A stretch of 64,000 nt of DNA. Source: Planctomycetota bacterium (lineage in GTDB: Bacteria > Planctomycetota > Phycisphaerae > Phycisphaerales > Phycisphaeraceae). The position numbers and the translations under genes were made by a program. Position 1 is the stretch's first letter; each line of letters starts with the position of its first letter. The stretch lies in contig CP066225.1 in NCBI GenBank assembly GCA_016350165.1, positions 5,022,001-5,086,000 of the forward strand. Direction: 5' to 3'. The notes below the pieces were generated by a model. That model made no database searches and had not been told where the DNA came from. It was given only the letters and a program-made list of their open reading frames with translations. Of the stretch, positions 8,964 through 18,012 are shown one piece after another.

Positions 8964-10517
8964 ATGATACATCACAGAACATTTCAATCGCACATGGGCA
9001 ATGCCATATTCGGGGCCCGTTTTTACTCGGCTCTTGCGTTTACTCTTTGTATTTTAACGCTGGTCGCACCCGTACGTGCTCAATCCGATCAGGCATTCGA
9101 TTCCGCAGTGACATTAATGAAAAAAGCCACGACAGTCTCACCTGGCGGGCAATATCATTTACTGCTGCAATCCTTGAGACATATCAAAGATCCAGAATTG
9201 AGATCTTTGTATGAACACCTGACCGCTGAACCTAATCCAGCTTTTAATATTCATGGCGTATTGGCGCTTGCTGAGATTAGTGCAGAGAAAAAAATCGATA
9301 GCAATATGCTTGCAGAGATGTCTAATGTCTCCGCACAAGGCCAAATCATTGCAAGTGCTTTAGATTCTGATCTCGTATCAGATGAGCAACTCGCACAGCT
9401 ATTGGATTGGCAAGGTTTGGATATCGGCGTGAAGATGTTGATCATGACGAGAAAGCCAAGTCTTATTACAGACAGTACAAAGCCGATTCTGATGGAAGCG
9501 TTGAAATCTGACAAAATTGGTCGGCGATCACTAGCAGCATATCTTTTAAATGAAGTTGGTGACTCAAGAGGTCGTCAGCATTTGGATGCGCTCGATGCGA
9601 GTGATGAACGTGATCGTGATCCAACGCGGTCTGAATTGCTTGGCATTATGTTACGCAATCAATATCCGGGTTATGGCGAATGGGCAAATAAGATTGCAAA
9701 GGATTCTTCAGTACCTTTGGTTTTACGTACATCTGCATTAATTGCAGCCTTACGTTTCAATTTGCCAGGAGCGGAGGATGCTTGGATTGAAACTTATGAA
9801 ACGACTGAGAATTTTGCATTGAAGTTGCGTGTTGCATACAGCGGTTTGAGTGTGGCACCATTCATTGGACCACGCATCTACGAGCATATGGCAACGTCTG
9901 ATAGTGAATTGATCAAACAAATTGCTCGAACAGGTTTTGCGATTTCTACAAAATCTGAAGATTTGGCGATGGAAGTAAATAATCTTATTGGCACACAACA
10001 CGCGATGGCTGTTTCATGGGCAATCAAGTATGCACGTGATTATGCTTCAGAAACCGATCAAAAAGAAATCTTGATCGGTGTTGTTTATTCTTATGGTGAT
10101 GCTAAAGCTCGTGCACGTAATCAGCGTTTGAATGACATTGGTATCGCATCACAACAGATGTATGAACTTGACGCAGAGTTGGCGATAAACTTTTTAAATA
10201 GCATTTTGTCTGATGCAAAAAGTGATCCAAAATTAACACAGGCAATCCTGCTTGGTTTAGTGCGTACTCATGATGGCGGTGTATCAAGACTGATCAATAG
10301 TGTTAAAGAATTTTCTTCTCCTGAAGCAGGAGCTTTGGCTTTGCTCATATTAGCTCGTGAAAATCAGAATTTATCAAGAAAACAAATTGGCGATTTAGCA
10401 TTGATCGTACGTGGCGGTACAAGATTGGAAGAATCTTTACGAATACAAGCTGCGTGGATGTATTTGAAGTATACAAACCAAACTCAAGAAGCACTTCAAG
10501 CTGTTCTTAGACGTTAA
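8964..10517 (+). CDS. Secreted helical-repeat (HEAT-like) protein of unknown function
   Basis: The 517-residue protein starts with a signal peptide (hydrophobic segment ALAFTLCILTLVAPVRAQ) and is then almost wholly alpha-helical. Short helix pairs recur with leucine-rich spacing, as in HEAT or TPR solenoids (for example LLNEVGDSRGRQHLDALDAS and LGLVRTHDGGVSRLINSV). No catalytic motif was seen. It is probably periplasmic and may be a scaffold. The next gene starts 64 bases later on the same strand with no terminator between, so they may be co-transcribed. Methionine 11 is an alternative start; neither start has a strong ribosome-binding site. Confidence 0.65.
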   Translation: MIHHRTFQSHMGNAIFGARFYSALAFTLCILTLVAPVRAQSDQAFDSAVTLMKKATTVSPGGQYHLLLQSLRHIKDPELRSLYEHLTAEPNPAFNIHGVLALAEISAEKKIDSNMLAEMSNVSAQGQIIASALDSDLVSDEQLAQLLDWQGLDIGVKMLIMTRKPSLITDSTKPILMEALKSDKIGRRSLAAYLLNEVGDSRGRQHLDALDASDERDRDPTRSELLGIMLRNQYPGYGEWANKIAKDSSVPLVLRTSALIAALRFNLPGAEDAWIETYETTENFALKLRVAYSGLSVAPFIGPRIYEHMATSDSELIKQIARTGFAISTKSEDLAMEVNNLIGTQHAMAVSWAIKYARDYASETDQKEILIGVVYSYGDAKARARNQRLNDIGIASQQMYELDAELAINFLNSILSDAKSDPKLTQAILLGLVRTHDGGVSRLINSVKEFSSPEAGALALLILARENQNLSRKQIGDLALIVRGGTRLEESLRIQAAWMYLKYTNQTQEALQAVLRR

Positions 10518-10581
10518 TCGGTATACGATAACGAATCACAAGCACATGCCTGCGTTGTACTATTCGTATTGGAAGCACAAA

Positions 10582-11769
10582 ATGAGCGAAATCCCACTAA
10601 GTCAGCCTGATATTACTGATAAAGAGATCAGTGCGGTTGTAGAAATTTTAAAATCAGGTCGATTGAGTATTGGTCCACGTCGTGACTTGTTTGAACAGAT
10701 GGTTGCAGAAAGATGTAAGCGGCATGAAGGTATTGCTGTATCTTCGGGAACAGCTGCTTTGCATATGTTGATGGTAGGCCTTGGAATTGGACCCGGAGAT
10801 GAGGTGATTACAACGCCATTTTCATTCATTGCTTCCGCAAACTGCATTTTGATGGTTGGTGCAAAGCCAGTTTTTGTCGATATTGATCCATCATCATTAA
10901 ACATTGATCCAGACAAACTTGAAAAGGCAATTACACCAAAGACAAAAGCAATCGTTGCAGTGCCTGTCTTCGGTAATACGCGACATATGGATCGTATTGA
11001 ACAGATCGCACAAAATCATGAGATAGTTTTGATTGAAGATTCATGTGAAGCTCTGGGTGGTATGTGTGGCAATCGTCCAGCAGGTTCATTTGGCCGCGCG
11101 TCTGTTTTTGGCTTTTATCCGAATAAACAGATTACGACTGGTGAAGGTGGGATGATTGTAACGAGCGATTCACATTTAGCAGATATTTGCCGTTCATTAC
11201 GCAATCAAGGACGAAGTGAGGGAAGTACAACACCACCTGCAATGTCCGCTATTCCCGGTGATAATTGCGGTTCATGGTTAGCTCATGAAAGACTCGGTTA
11301 TAACTATCGCTTATCAGAGATAGCGAGCGCACTTGGTGTCGCTCAAATGGAGCGATTAGATGAAATACTCGAAAAACGTAGGCTCGTAGCGTCTCGTTAC
11401 ATGCAGCGTCTCATGGACTGGGATGATCTGATTTTACCAAATGTGAGGCCTGGCACTGAAGAAACGACTTCATGGTTTGTATTTGTAATACGGTTGTCAA
11501 GCCAGTACAACGTGACTGAGCGAGATCGAATAATTTCAGGTATGCGTCGTCATGAAGTTGGAGTTTCAAACTACTTCCCATGCATTCATCTTCAGCCTTT
11601 CTATAGGCAAAACTTTGGCTACAAACTTGGAGATTTCCCAATCGCTGAATCCATCAGCCAAAGAACAATAGCGTTGCCGTTTTATAGTAATTTAGATGAA
11701 ACACAAATCGAGTTAGTCTGTCACACTCTGAAAGTGATGTTGCAACGTGAACAGCTACTAAAACGATAG
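10582..11769 (+). CDS. DegT/DnrJ/EryC1-family sugar aminotransferase
   Basis: The protein (395 residues from this start) is a PLP-dependent nucleotide-sugar aminotransferase: LSQPDITDKEISAVVEIL at the start, SSGTAALHMLMVGLGIGPGDEVI, EDSCEALGG, and the PLP lysine in FYPNKQITTGEGGMI. The family makes amino sugars for surface polysaccharides. The ATG at 10582 is preferred over one at 10546 because a GGAAG site precedes it. A PglD/NeuD-like acetyltransferase, the usual next step, is encoded 11 kb away at 22037-22681. Confidence 0.88.
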   Translation: MSEIPLSQPDITDKEISAVVEILKSGRLSIGPRRDLFEQMVAERCKRHEGIAVSSGTAALHMLMVGLGIGPGDEVITTPFSFIASANCILMVGAKPVFVDIDPSSLNIDPDKLEKAITPKTKAIVAVPVFGNTRHMDRIEQIAQNHEIVLIEDSCEALGGMCGNRPAGSFGRASVFGFYPNKQITTGEGGMIVTSDSHLADICRSLRNQGRSEGSTTPPAMSAIPGDNCGSWLAHERLGYNYRLSEIASALGVAQMERLDEILEKRRLVASRYMQRLMDWDDLILPNVRPGTEETTSWFVFVIRLSSQYNVTERDRIISGMRRHEVGVSNYFPCIHLQPFYRQNFGYKLGDFPIAESISQRTIALPFYSNLDETQIELVCHTLKVMLQREQLLKR

Positions 11770-11797
11770 ATTTTATAATGTGATTTTCGGGGTCATT

Positions 11798-12463
11798 ATG
11801 AGTGAGGATACGCAGGACCAATCGAATACCAATATTTCTGTTGGTTACGATCTTGCTGGTGATACAAGTCACCTTTTTCAATCAAAATCGATTGATTCTC
11901 CATCAAATTTAGTTGGTAAAGTTGTTAATTCGACCAAGCGGGCAAAGTTTTGTTTGGATTGTGGGTACGATTTACGCGGTATACTAACGCGAAGATGTCC
12001 AGAATGTGGGAAATACTTCAATCCAAACGATTTTAATACATATGCTGTAACACCACGTGATGCAAAAGAAACTAAGTGGGTATTGCAGCGCCCCTGGTTT
12101 TTGCCTTTGCTTGTTATTGGTGTGCCAACATTATTGTACTTCATGCTATTAAGTGCAATTTTGTCTATAGATCCCAATAAGAATGCATTTTATCCAACAT
12201 TAGAAGTTATTTTTTATATCGCTATGATAATTAGTCCCCTGTGGCATATTGCAGTTTTTATTGTTGTCATGAGATGTATTGCAATACGCTACAATTTTCA
12301 AACACGTTTTCTAATTATGATAGCGACAGGCAGTTTACTTTCGTCAGTAATTTATGTTACATCTGGTTTCTCTGGATATAGTGCGATATTAGCGTTAATA
12401 ACTATAGTTGCTTATGCAGTGGCAACAATTATAGCCGAGGGATATTCTTCGCTTTGGGAATGA
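11798..12463 (+). CDS. Zinc-ribbon membrane protein of planctomycete type
   Basis: The protein (221 residues from this start) has a CxxCGYDLRG...CPECG zinc ribbon near residue 45, followed by four predicted transmembrane helices. Proteins with a CGYDLRG-type ribbon before membrane helices are numerous in planctomycetes and have no established function. The ATG at 11798 follows a GGGGTC site; a 5' extension to 11780 has none. It follows the aminotransferase by 28 bases and is probably in the same transcript. It is more AT-rich than the aminotransferase. Confidence 0.7.
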   Translation: MSEDTQDQSNTNISVGYDLAGDTSHLFQSKSIDSPSNLVGKVVNSTKRAKFCLDCGYDLRGILTRRCPECGKYFNPNDFNTYAVTPRDAKETKWVLQRPWFLPLLVIGVPTLLYFMLLSAILSIDPNKNAFYPTLEVIFYIAMIISPLWHIAVFIVVMRCIAIRYNFQTRFLIMIATGSLLSSVIYVTSGFSGYSAILALITIVAYAVATIIAEGYSSLWE

Positions 12464-12467
12464 GCAA

Positions 12468-14003
12468 TTAATATTCATTCTTGAGAAGATTTAGTTTTGT
12501 CATATAGCGTTCAACTAACTGTTCTTTAGATTCTCTTTTAACTGCTTTCCCTTTTTTCATATCTTGTTGCGCTTGGATTAATCGTCGCATAATGTGATTT
12601 TTCAATGTTGTAGCAAAACTGGTTGATCGGCTAGGGTTGTACTCTCTAATTACATCACTTAAACAAGCTGCTGCCACTTCAAGCAAATTAAATATTGACC
12701 ATAATGGTACATTATCTTGATCAAGAAAATGTAAACGCACATTAGAAACAAAGTGAGATGTGTGGTAATCGATCAGTAAGCCATGAATGACCTTGACCTG
12801 ATCTAAAATAAAATACACATCTTCTATGAGCTTCGCTGAAGGTTGATCTTGCGAGATCGTTTCTCTGAGTTGGTTTGCTTTGTATTTTAGATAGTTATAA
12901 CGTACGAAAAGTGAACGTGCGGTTTTATCACGTATACGTGGTTTCTCAAAAAGGTACCAAATTGACAATGGAATTTGCTCCCAATTGAGAGGGACAAGCT
13001 TTCCGCCTGCTAAATGACTATGAATTTCAGTTAATTGTTGCCTAAGAATAACTTCATCAGCATCTTCGCGATTGAACACTTGCAACTCAATATATGGTAA
13101 ATCAATACATTTAAGTTCTTCATATTCATGTTGATGAATTGCACGATATATAGTACTTCGTGTACGGCCAAAATGATTTGCTATGCGGCTGACAGCAATT
13201 CCCCAGCTATGCATACGAACAATGATCTTCTTCTCTCGTTCATTAATCGTGTGTGCATGATTCTCAAAAATAGCTTTATCTTGATTAGCCGTATCATATT
13301 TCGTAATAATTTGCCGAACTGTTTCAACCGCAATGTTTTGCTTTTTGGCAATTCGTGTGGCAGTGCGATTAAATGAAGTCGACGAATGTTGAGTTACAAT
13401 TTGTCTTGCATCGCTGATGATATTATTTTTACGTCTATCATCTAAGCGTCGAAAACTAGAAGCTTTAGTTACGCGATCCTGATAGCTTTTAGTGAAAGTT
13501 CTAATCGCATCTTCCGTAAATATTATTCGCTTTTTTTTGCCTGATTCCAAGCGAGCTTGACGCCAGCGTAGACCTTCTTTACGCCAGCGACTAATTGTTT
13601 TGGTACTAACATTTAAACGCGTAGCTAGAGTGTTGACAGTTTCATAACTCGATTCGTCCACAGATAATTCTAATGAATTAGTCATTGCATCAATTATCAA
13701 ACGCATGTCAGGTCGAATGGCTTCGCCGACAAGCAAAGTTTCGTTCTGTTGCGATAAGCGTTTGCCAGTGATTCTGTAAACCAAAAAATCAAGAGGATAT
13801 TGTTGTTGATCAACAATTTGATCATGGAGTTTTTCAGCTCTTAAATATTGCTTTTCACGCTGTTCAATAGGTGAATACAAAAGTTGAAGATTTAGTTCCT
13901 CGAGTTCATGGCATAAAAAACCACTTTTGCGAGGGATTCGCAAGAATTTTGTTGTACGCTTACTTCGCGTTCTCTTCCCATCACCAGACTTCGCCATGAC
14001 CAT
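12468..14003 (-). CDS. Sigma-70-like protein with several N-terminal HTH segments
   Basis: The 511-residue protein holds at least three HTH-like segments: VNTLATRLNVSTKTISRWRK (about 125-150), ATRIAKKQNIAVETVRQII (about 215-235) and IAVSRIANHFGRTRSTIYRA (about 275-295). After about residue 370 it resembles sigma-70 regions 1.2-2: SLFVRYNYLKYKANQLRE, then about 450-480 IREYNPSRSTSFATTLKNHI, like the FDPSRG-kFSTYA-wwI core of region 2. The usual order, region 2 before region 4, is thus reversed and nothing like region 4 follows. It may be a divergent sigma or anti-sigma-like regulator. Core-binding ability is inferred, not shown. Confidence 0.6.
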   Translation of the reverse strand: MVMAKSGDGKRTRSKRTTKFLRIPRKSGFLCHELEELNLQLLYSPIEQREKQYLRAEKLHDQIVDQQQYPLDFLVYRITGKRLSQQNETLLVGEAIRPDMRLIIDAMTNSLELSVDESSYETVNTLATRLNVSTKTISRWRKEGLRWRQARLESGKKKRIIFTEDAIRTFTKSYQDRVTKASSFRRLDDRRKNNIISDARQIVTQHSSTSFNRTATRIAKKQNIAVETVRQIITKYDTANQDKAIFENHAHTINEREKKIIVRMHSWGIAVSRIANHFGRTRSTIYRAIHQHEYEELKCIDLPYIELQVFNREDADEVILRQQLTEIHSHLAGGKLVPLNWEQIPLSIWYLFEKPRIRDKTARSLFVRYNYLKYKANQLRETISQDQPSAKLIEDVYFILDQVKVIHGLLIDYHTSHFVSNVRLHFLDQDNVPLWSIFNLLEVAAACLSDVIREYNPSRSTSFATTLKNHIMRRLIQAQQDMKKGKAVKRESKEQLVERYMTKLNLLKNEY

Positions 14004-14012
14004 TCCCGAAAG

Positions 14013-14891
14013 CTAACTCTTGAATTGTTCCCCAGCATATATTGTAAGTGATTTTAATTCGTCAATTAAATTCAGTTCTTTAGCATATGCTGCAAATTGC
14101 TTGATACCCATCAATTCATTATGCCCGATTTGATAGCAAAGTATTTCGCCCATATACCGCATTGCCCAATCATGTGGCCATCCATGTTTCTCAGCGTATT
14201 TGTCTGCTAAAGCTTCAATCTGCTCACTGTTCTGTATACGAAGTTCAGACAAAATGGCTGGAAGTTGTCCCAGAGCTTTACCTTTTTTTGTCATCCAAAC
14301 AGCAAACACAAAAGGCAAGCCCGTCATCTCCCACCATGCTTGTCCCAAATCCAGTTGATGCTTGTAAGCGCAGCCACATGGAGCATCGTTCACAACTTTA
14401 TCACCAATTAGTAGCATAGCCTCTGGTTGCTCAACTGGTTTTCCATCAGCCTCACGATCCTTCGCAACATAGCTCACCAGCTTTGGCTCGATGTGGAATG
14501 TTCTACTTAAGATCACACGCATTAGAGCAACGCTCGTGTGACTTTCTGTATCTGCATAAACCTCTGTAATATCAGGAATCGGAACCTGGCTGAATAATCT
14601 TACCGTAAGTGTTTGGCCTGCACAGCCAATCCCACCGCTGGGCACAATCACCAAATCTTCTGGGCTGCGGAAGTAATCAATCACCGGGCAGAGTGCAATA
14701 TCGACTTCATCATTCTCTAGTTGAGCACGGAGGTCGGCTGGAACACGATAATCCACATTCACACCCTCAACTTCGTCTAAACCATCGATCAGAGGCTTGG
14801 AATTTAGGTAGCTCACGCATCCTACTCGGCAAATCTTGGCTGATTCCAGCGTTTCCCCAGCCTTTATTGTCTGCAAATTGGGCTCAGTCAT
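14013..14891 (-). CDS. mqnA: Chorismate dehydratase (futalosine menaquinone pathway)
   Basis: The 292-residue protein matches MqnA: VGCVSYLNSKPLI at the N-terminus, DIALCPVIDYFR, the conserved VPSGGIGCAGQTLTVRLFS and DTESHTSVALMRVIL. It converts chorismate to 3-enolpyruvyl-benzoate, the first step of the alternative menaquinone route, so the organism probably makes menaquinone by futalosine. It starts nine bases after the sigma-like gene's coding end on the same strand, so it lies upstream of it and may drive its transcription. No other mqn genes are present. Confidence 0.9.
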   Translation of the reverse strand: MTEPNLQTIKAGETLESAKICRVGCVSYLNSKPLIDGLDEVEGVNVDYRVPADLRAQLENDEVDIALCPVIDYFRSPEDLVIVPSGGIGCAGQTLTVRLFSQVPIPDITEVYADTESHTSVALMRVILSRTFHIEPKLVSYVAKDREADGKPVEQPEAMLLIGDKVVNDAPCGCAYKHQLDLGQAWWEMTGLPFVFAVWMTKKGKALGQLPAILSELRIQNSEQIEALADKYAEKHGWPHDWAMRYMGEILCYQIGHNELMGIKQFAAYAKELNLIDELKSLTIYAGEQFKS

Positions 14892-15004
14892 GTCTTTCTC
14901 GGTATACTTTCAATAAAATCCGGTTGCTGGTCAGCATCCCGCTGACATCTCCAGCATAACACGAACAACATCGCCACGTAAGGCGCACCACGAATCATAA
15001 CACC

Positions 15005-16399
15005 ATGAATACAAAAGCAGACAATCCAACCGCACAAATTCTTGTTGTTGACGACGAAGTCGGACACGCTGAGGTCATGGCTGAGGGACTTAGACGCCTT
15101 GGTCACGTCTGTACAATTGTCCATGATCTCACAAGCGCCAAAGATGAACTAAGCCATGGACAGTTTGATTTAGTGGTCACTGACCTCTCAATGGAAGGTG
15201 AAAGAGACGGACTCGAAGTTCTGGCTGAAGCGAGAAAATCTCAGAACAATGCTGAAACCATCATGGTCACCGCTCATGGCGATGTTCCGACAGCCAAAGC
15301 TGCGATAAAGGGAGGTGCATTCGACTTCATCGAAAAGCCCATAGATCTTGATGTGCTTCGTACTCTCTGTTCAAACGCAATTAACACCGTCTTCTTGCGG
15401 GAAGAAAATTCATCACTACGCCAACGCATCAATGAGCAATACGGTTTTGAAGGAATCATAGGCCAATCACCAGCCATTCGAAACCTCATCCAAACCATGA
15501 GGCAGATTGCTCCATCAAATATCCCTGTTCTCATAACAGGCGAATCAGGAACAGGTAAAGAACTCGTAGCTCAAGCCATCCACAATAATTCTAAGCGCAA
15601 CAAGAAGCAGTTTGTGCCACTCAATTGCGCTGGACTCTCTGAATCAATTCTCGAAGACGAACTCTTCGGCCACGTACGCGGAGCATTTACTGGTGCTGAT
15701 CGTGAGCGTGAAGGACGTTTTGAATACGCAAATAACGGCACACTCTTTCTTGACGAAGTCGGTGACATGCCACTCAATATGCAAGCCAAGCTTCTCCGTG
15801 TGTTAGAGTCTGGTGAAGTTGTACGTCTTGGTTCTAATAAAGTTTCTCATGTTGATGTGCGATTTATTTCAGCAACCAATCGCGATCTCCAAGCCAAAGT
15901 TAAAGACGGCGATTTCCGTGAAGATTTATATTTCCGAATCAAAGGTGTAGAGCTTCATTTGCCATCTCTTAGAGAGCGTCGCGAGGATATCCCATTACTC
16001 GTCAATCATTATGCACAGCAATATGCACAACAACTTGAAAAACCTGTGCCAAGTATCTCCGAAGATTTGAATATGATGCTTATGCAATACGATTGGCCTG
16101 GCAACGTGCGCCAACTTATTAATGTCGTTCAGAACATGGTCATTATTTCTATTGAGCCTCAACTTGATCCGCAACATCTCCCTACTGAAATTAAACAAGC
16201 TTTAGGGGATGGAGCTGCGACAGGAGATGCTTCTGCAATTATTAATGATGCAACGGGTCTTCGCCTTGATCAGATCGAAAAACAAGCCATACGAAATGCA
16301 CTTCGTATCAACTCTGGTAACCGCGAACAGGCAGCTAAAATGCTTGGTATCGGAGAACGAACACTGTATCGCAAACTAAAAGAATACGGCCTAAAATAA
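15005..16399 (+). CDS. Sigma-54-dependent NtrC-family response regulator
   Basis: The 464-residue protein has an N-terminal receiver domain (VVDDEVGHAEVMAE; phospho-acceptor Asp in FDLVVTDLSMEG), a central AAA+ ATPase with Walker A GESGTGKELVAQAI, the sigma-54-contacting GAFTGA loop and Walker B LFLDEVGDMPL, and a C-terminal Fis-type HTH (NREQAAKMLGIGERTLYRKL). It should activate sigma-54 promoters when phosphorylated. No sensor kinase gene is adjacent, so the input is unknown. It is divergent from mqnA. Confidence 0.93.
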   Translation: MNTKADNPTAQILVVDDEVGHAEVMAEGLRRLGHVCTIVHDLTSAKDELSHGQFDLVVTDLSMEGERDGLEVLAEARKSQNNAETIMVTAHGDVPTAKAAIKGGAFDFIEKPIDLDVLRTLCSNAINTVFLREENSSLRQRINEQYGFEGIIGQSPAIRNLIQTMRQIAPSNIPVLITGESGTGKELVAQAIHNNSKRNKKQFVPLNCAGLSESILEDELFGHVRGAFTGADREREGRFEYANNGTLFLDEVGDMPLNMQAKLLRVLESGEVVRLGSNKVSHVDVRFISATNRDLQAKVKDGDFREDLYFRIKGVELHLPSLRERREDIPLLVNHYAQQYAQQLEKPVPSISEDLNMMLMQYDWPGNVRQLINVVQNMVIISIEPQLDPQHLPTEIKQALGDGAATGDASAIINDATGLRLDQIEKQAIRNALRINSGNREQAAKMLGIGERTLYRKLKEYGLK

Positions 16400-16426
16400 A
16401 TAGCCAACCACTTCCGGAGAGTATTA

Positions 16427-17473
16427 ATGTTTCGCCCTAAACGCACGAATGGACAAGAACGACCAGTTGGAACGAATCTTAATCCGATTGGTATTACTTC
16501 GTTATGTATTTCGGCCGCCATTATCTTAGTAATTCAGATGCCTAAATTACTAAATACAAAGGCTGAAGATAATTTTATTTGCAGCATTATTGGCGGCATT
16601 ATTGCAATTTGTATTCTGGTAATACTTCCTGCATATATCGTAGGGCGTTTATCTAAAAGCGATAAAATTTACAACATCGGCATTTTACTAGTAACGTTAA
16701 TATTTTGGAGTTTTATTGGCTCATCGATTTTTGGCCGTATTCAGGAACGGAAAAATAACGAGCAAGTGTTTGCTGAATTTAAAGACAATAGCATGAAGCG
16801 CGATGCAATATCTTTTCTTGAAGACTCAATTGACGGCGAGGTTGATGAAGATGCATTTATAGAACAACGTGAAAGTAATTTAAAGAGGAGTAAAGAGCTT
16901 GTTAGTAAGCTTGAAGGCCGAGATAAGTTGCTTTTAGAGCAAGCTCTGGCGGTTAATGAAGTAATACAAAAAATGCAGTCTGAATCAGGCAACTTAGCAA
17001 AAGAACTTTACCTTGATCAAAACTTGGATTTCACGTCATTTAAAGAATTACAAAAGCTCAAAGATTACAAGTTGAAAATTGAAAAATGGCATAAATCGAA
17101 TCAAAAAGCCAACAACTATATCAAAAATCTAAAGAATATCTTCTTTCAACGTTTAAATAACCTTCATCTTTCTGACAAAGATAAAAACTTTCTATGGGGC
17201 AAGCTAAGCAGTGGGATGGTTTATGACCAATTATCAATTATCTATCAAACAGATACTGACTTCTCTGAAGCAATGCTAAGCATATGTGAAAAATTAGTTA
17301 AAGAGTGGGGGCATTGGTATATAAACCAAGATACAGATGCAGGATTTATTATGTTTGAATCTGATGATATGACAGATTATTACAATGCATATCTATCGAA
17401 AACGCAAGACATTGCTATTAAACAAGAAAATGCACAGAAGAAAATAATCGAACGACTTAAAGCATTGCAGTAA
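16427..17473 (+). CDS. Membrane protein with long coiled coil, unknown function
   Basis: The 348-residue protein has three hydrophobic helices in the first 110 residues and then a long charged, lysine- and glutamate-rich region with heptad-like patterns (about 110-230), ending in a helical domain. It starts after a CCGGAGAG ribosome-binding site, 27 bases past the NtrC-type gene. It is noticeably more AT-rich than its neighbours, which could mean transfer or loose selection. I recognise no family. A coupling to the upstream regulator is possible from spacing alone. Confidence 0.65.
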   Translation: MFRPKRTNGQERPVGTNLNPIGITSLCISAAIILVIQMPKLLNTKAEDNFICSIIGGIIAICILVILPAYIVGRLSKSDKIYNIGILLVTLIFWSFIGSSIFGRIQERKNNEQVFAEFKDNSMKRDAISFLEDSIDGEVDEDAFIEQRESNLKRSKELVSKLEGRDKLLLEQALAVNEVIQKMQSESGNLAKELYLDQNLDFTSFKELQKLKDYKLKIEKWHKSNQKANNYIKNLKNIFFQRLNNLHLSDKDKNFLWGKLSSGMVYDQLSIIYQTDTDFSEAMLSICEKLVKEWGHWYINQDTDAGFIMFESDDMTDYYNAYLSKTQDIAIKQENAQKKIIERLKALQ

Positions 17474-17513
17474 CTAAAAACAATGCTTCGTTTGCATACT
17501 GACAGGATATATT

Positions 17514-18005
17514 GTGACACATAAACTTCCTATAAGAGTTGGGCATGGTTTCGACCTTCACCGCCTCGAACTCGGCCACAAACTCATCGTAGGTGGCGAA
17601 TACCTCGAACATGATCGTGGGTGCGATGCTCATTCAGATGGTGATGTCGTTTATCACGCAGTTACCGATGCTATCCTCGGCGCTCTCGCACAGCAGGATA
17701 TTGGCCAACTTTTCCCAGATAATGATCCCAAATGGAAGGGTGCTGACTCATATATTTTTGTTCAAGAAGCGGTCAATCGAATGAAAGATGCAGGTTATCA
17801 AATTGGCAATATGGATATAACAATCATCTTGCAACGCCCAAAGCTTTCACCCCACAAAAATAAAATTCGCAATAATCTCGCTAAGCTTCTTCAATGTGAT
17901 CTAGATCAAGTCAACATCAAGGGTAAGACACACGAAAAAGTCGATTCTCTTGGTGAAAATCGTTCAATCGCTTGTCATGTCGTAACAACGCTAATTGCAG
18001 ATTAG
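17514..18005 (+). CDS. ispF: 2-C-methyl-D-erythritol 2,4-cyclodiphosphate synthase
   Basis: The 163-residue protein has the IspF signature: VGHGFDLHRLELGHKLIVGG, AHSDGDVVYHAVTDAILGAL with metal-binding Asp and His residues, and the KGKTHEKVDSLGENRSIACH block. It makes the cyclic diphosphate in the non-mevalonate isoprenoid pathway. Translation starts at GTG, with an AGGAT site upstream. It is a stand-alone enzyme, not fused to IspD. It follows the coiled-coil membrane protein by 40 bases. Confidence 0.95.
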   Translation: MTHKLPIRVGHGFDLHRLELGHKLIVGGEYLEHDRGCDAHSDGDVVYHAVTDAILGALAQQDIGQLFPDNDPKWKGADSYIFVQEAVNRMKDAGYQIGNMDITIILQRPKLSPHKNKIRNNLAKLLQCDLDQVNIKGKTHEKVDSLGENRSIACHVVTTLIAD

Positions 18006-18012
18006 ATTTCTT

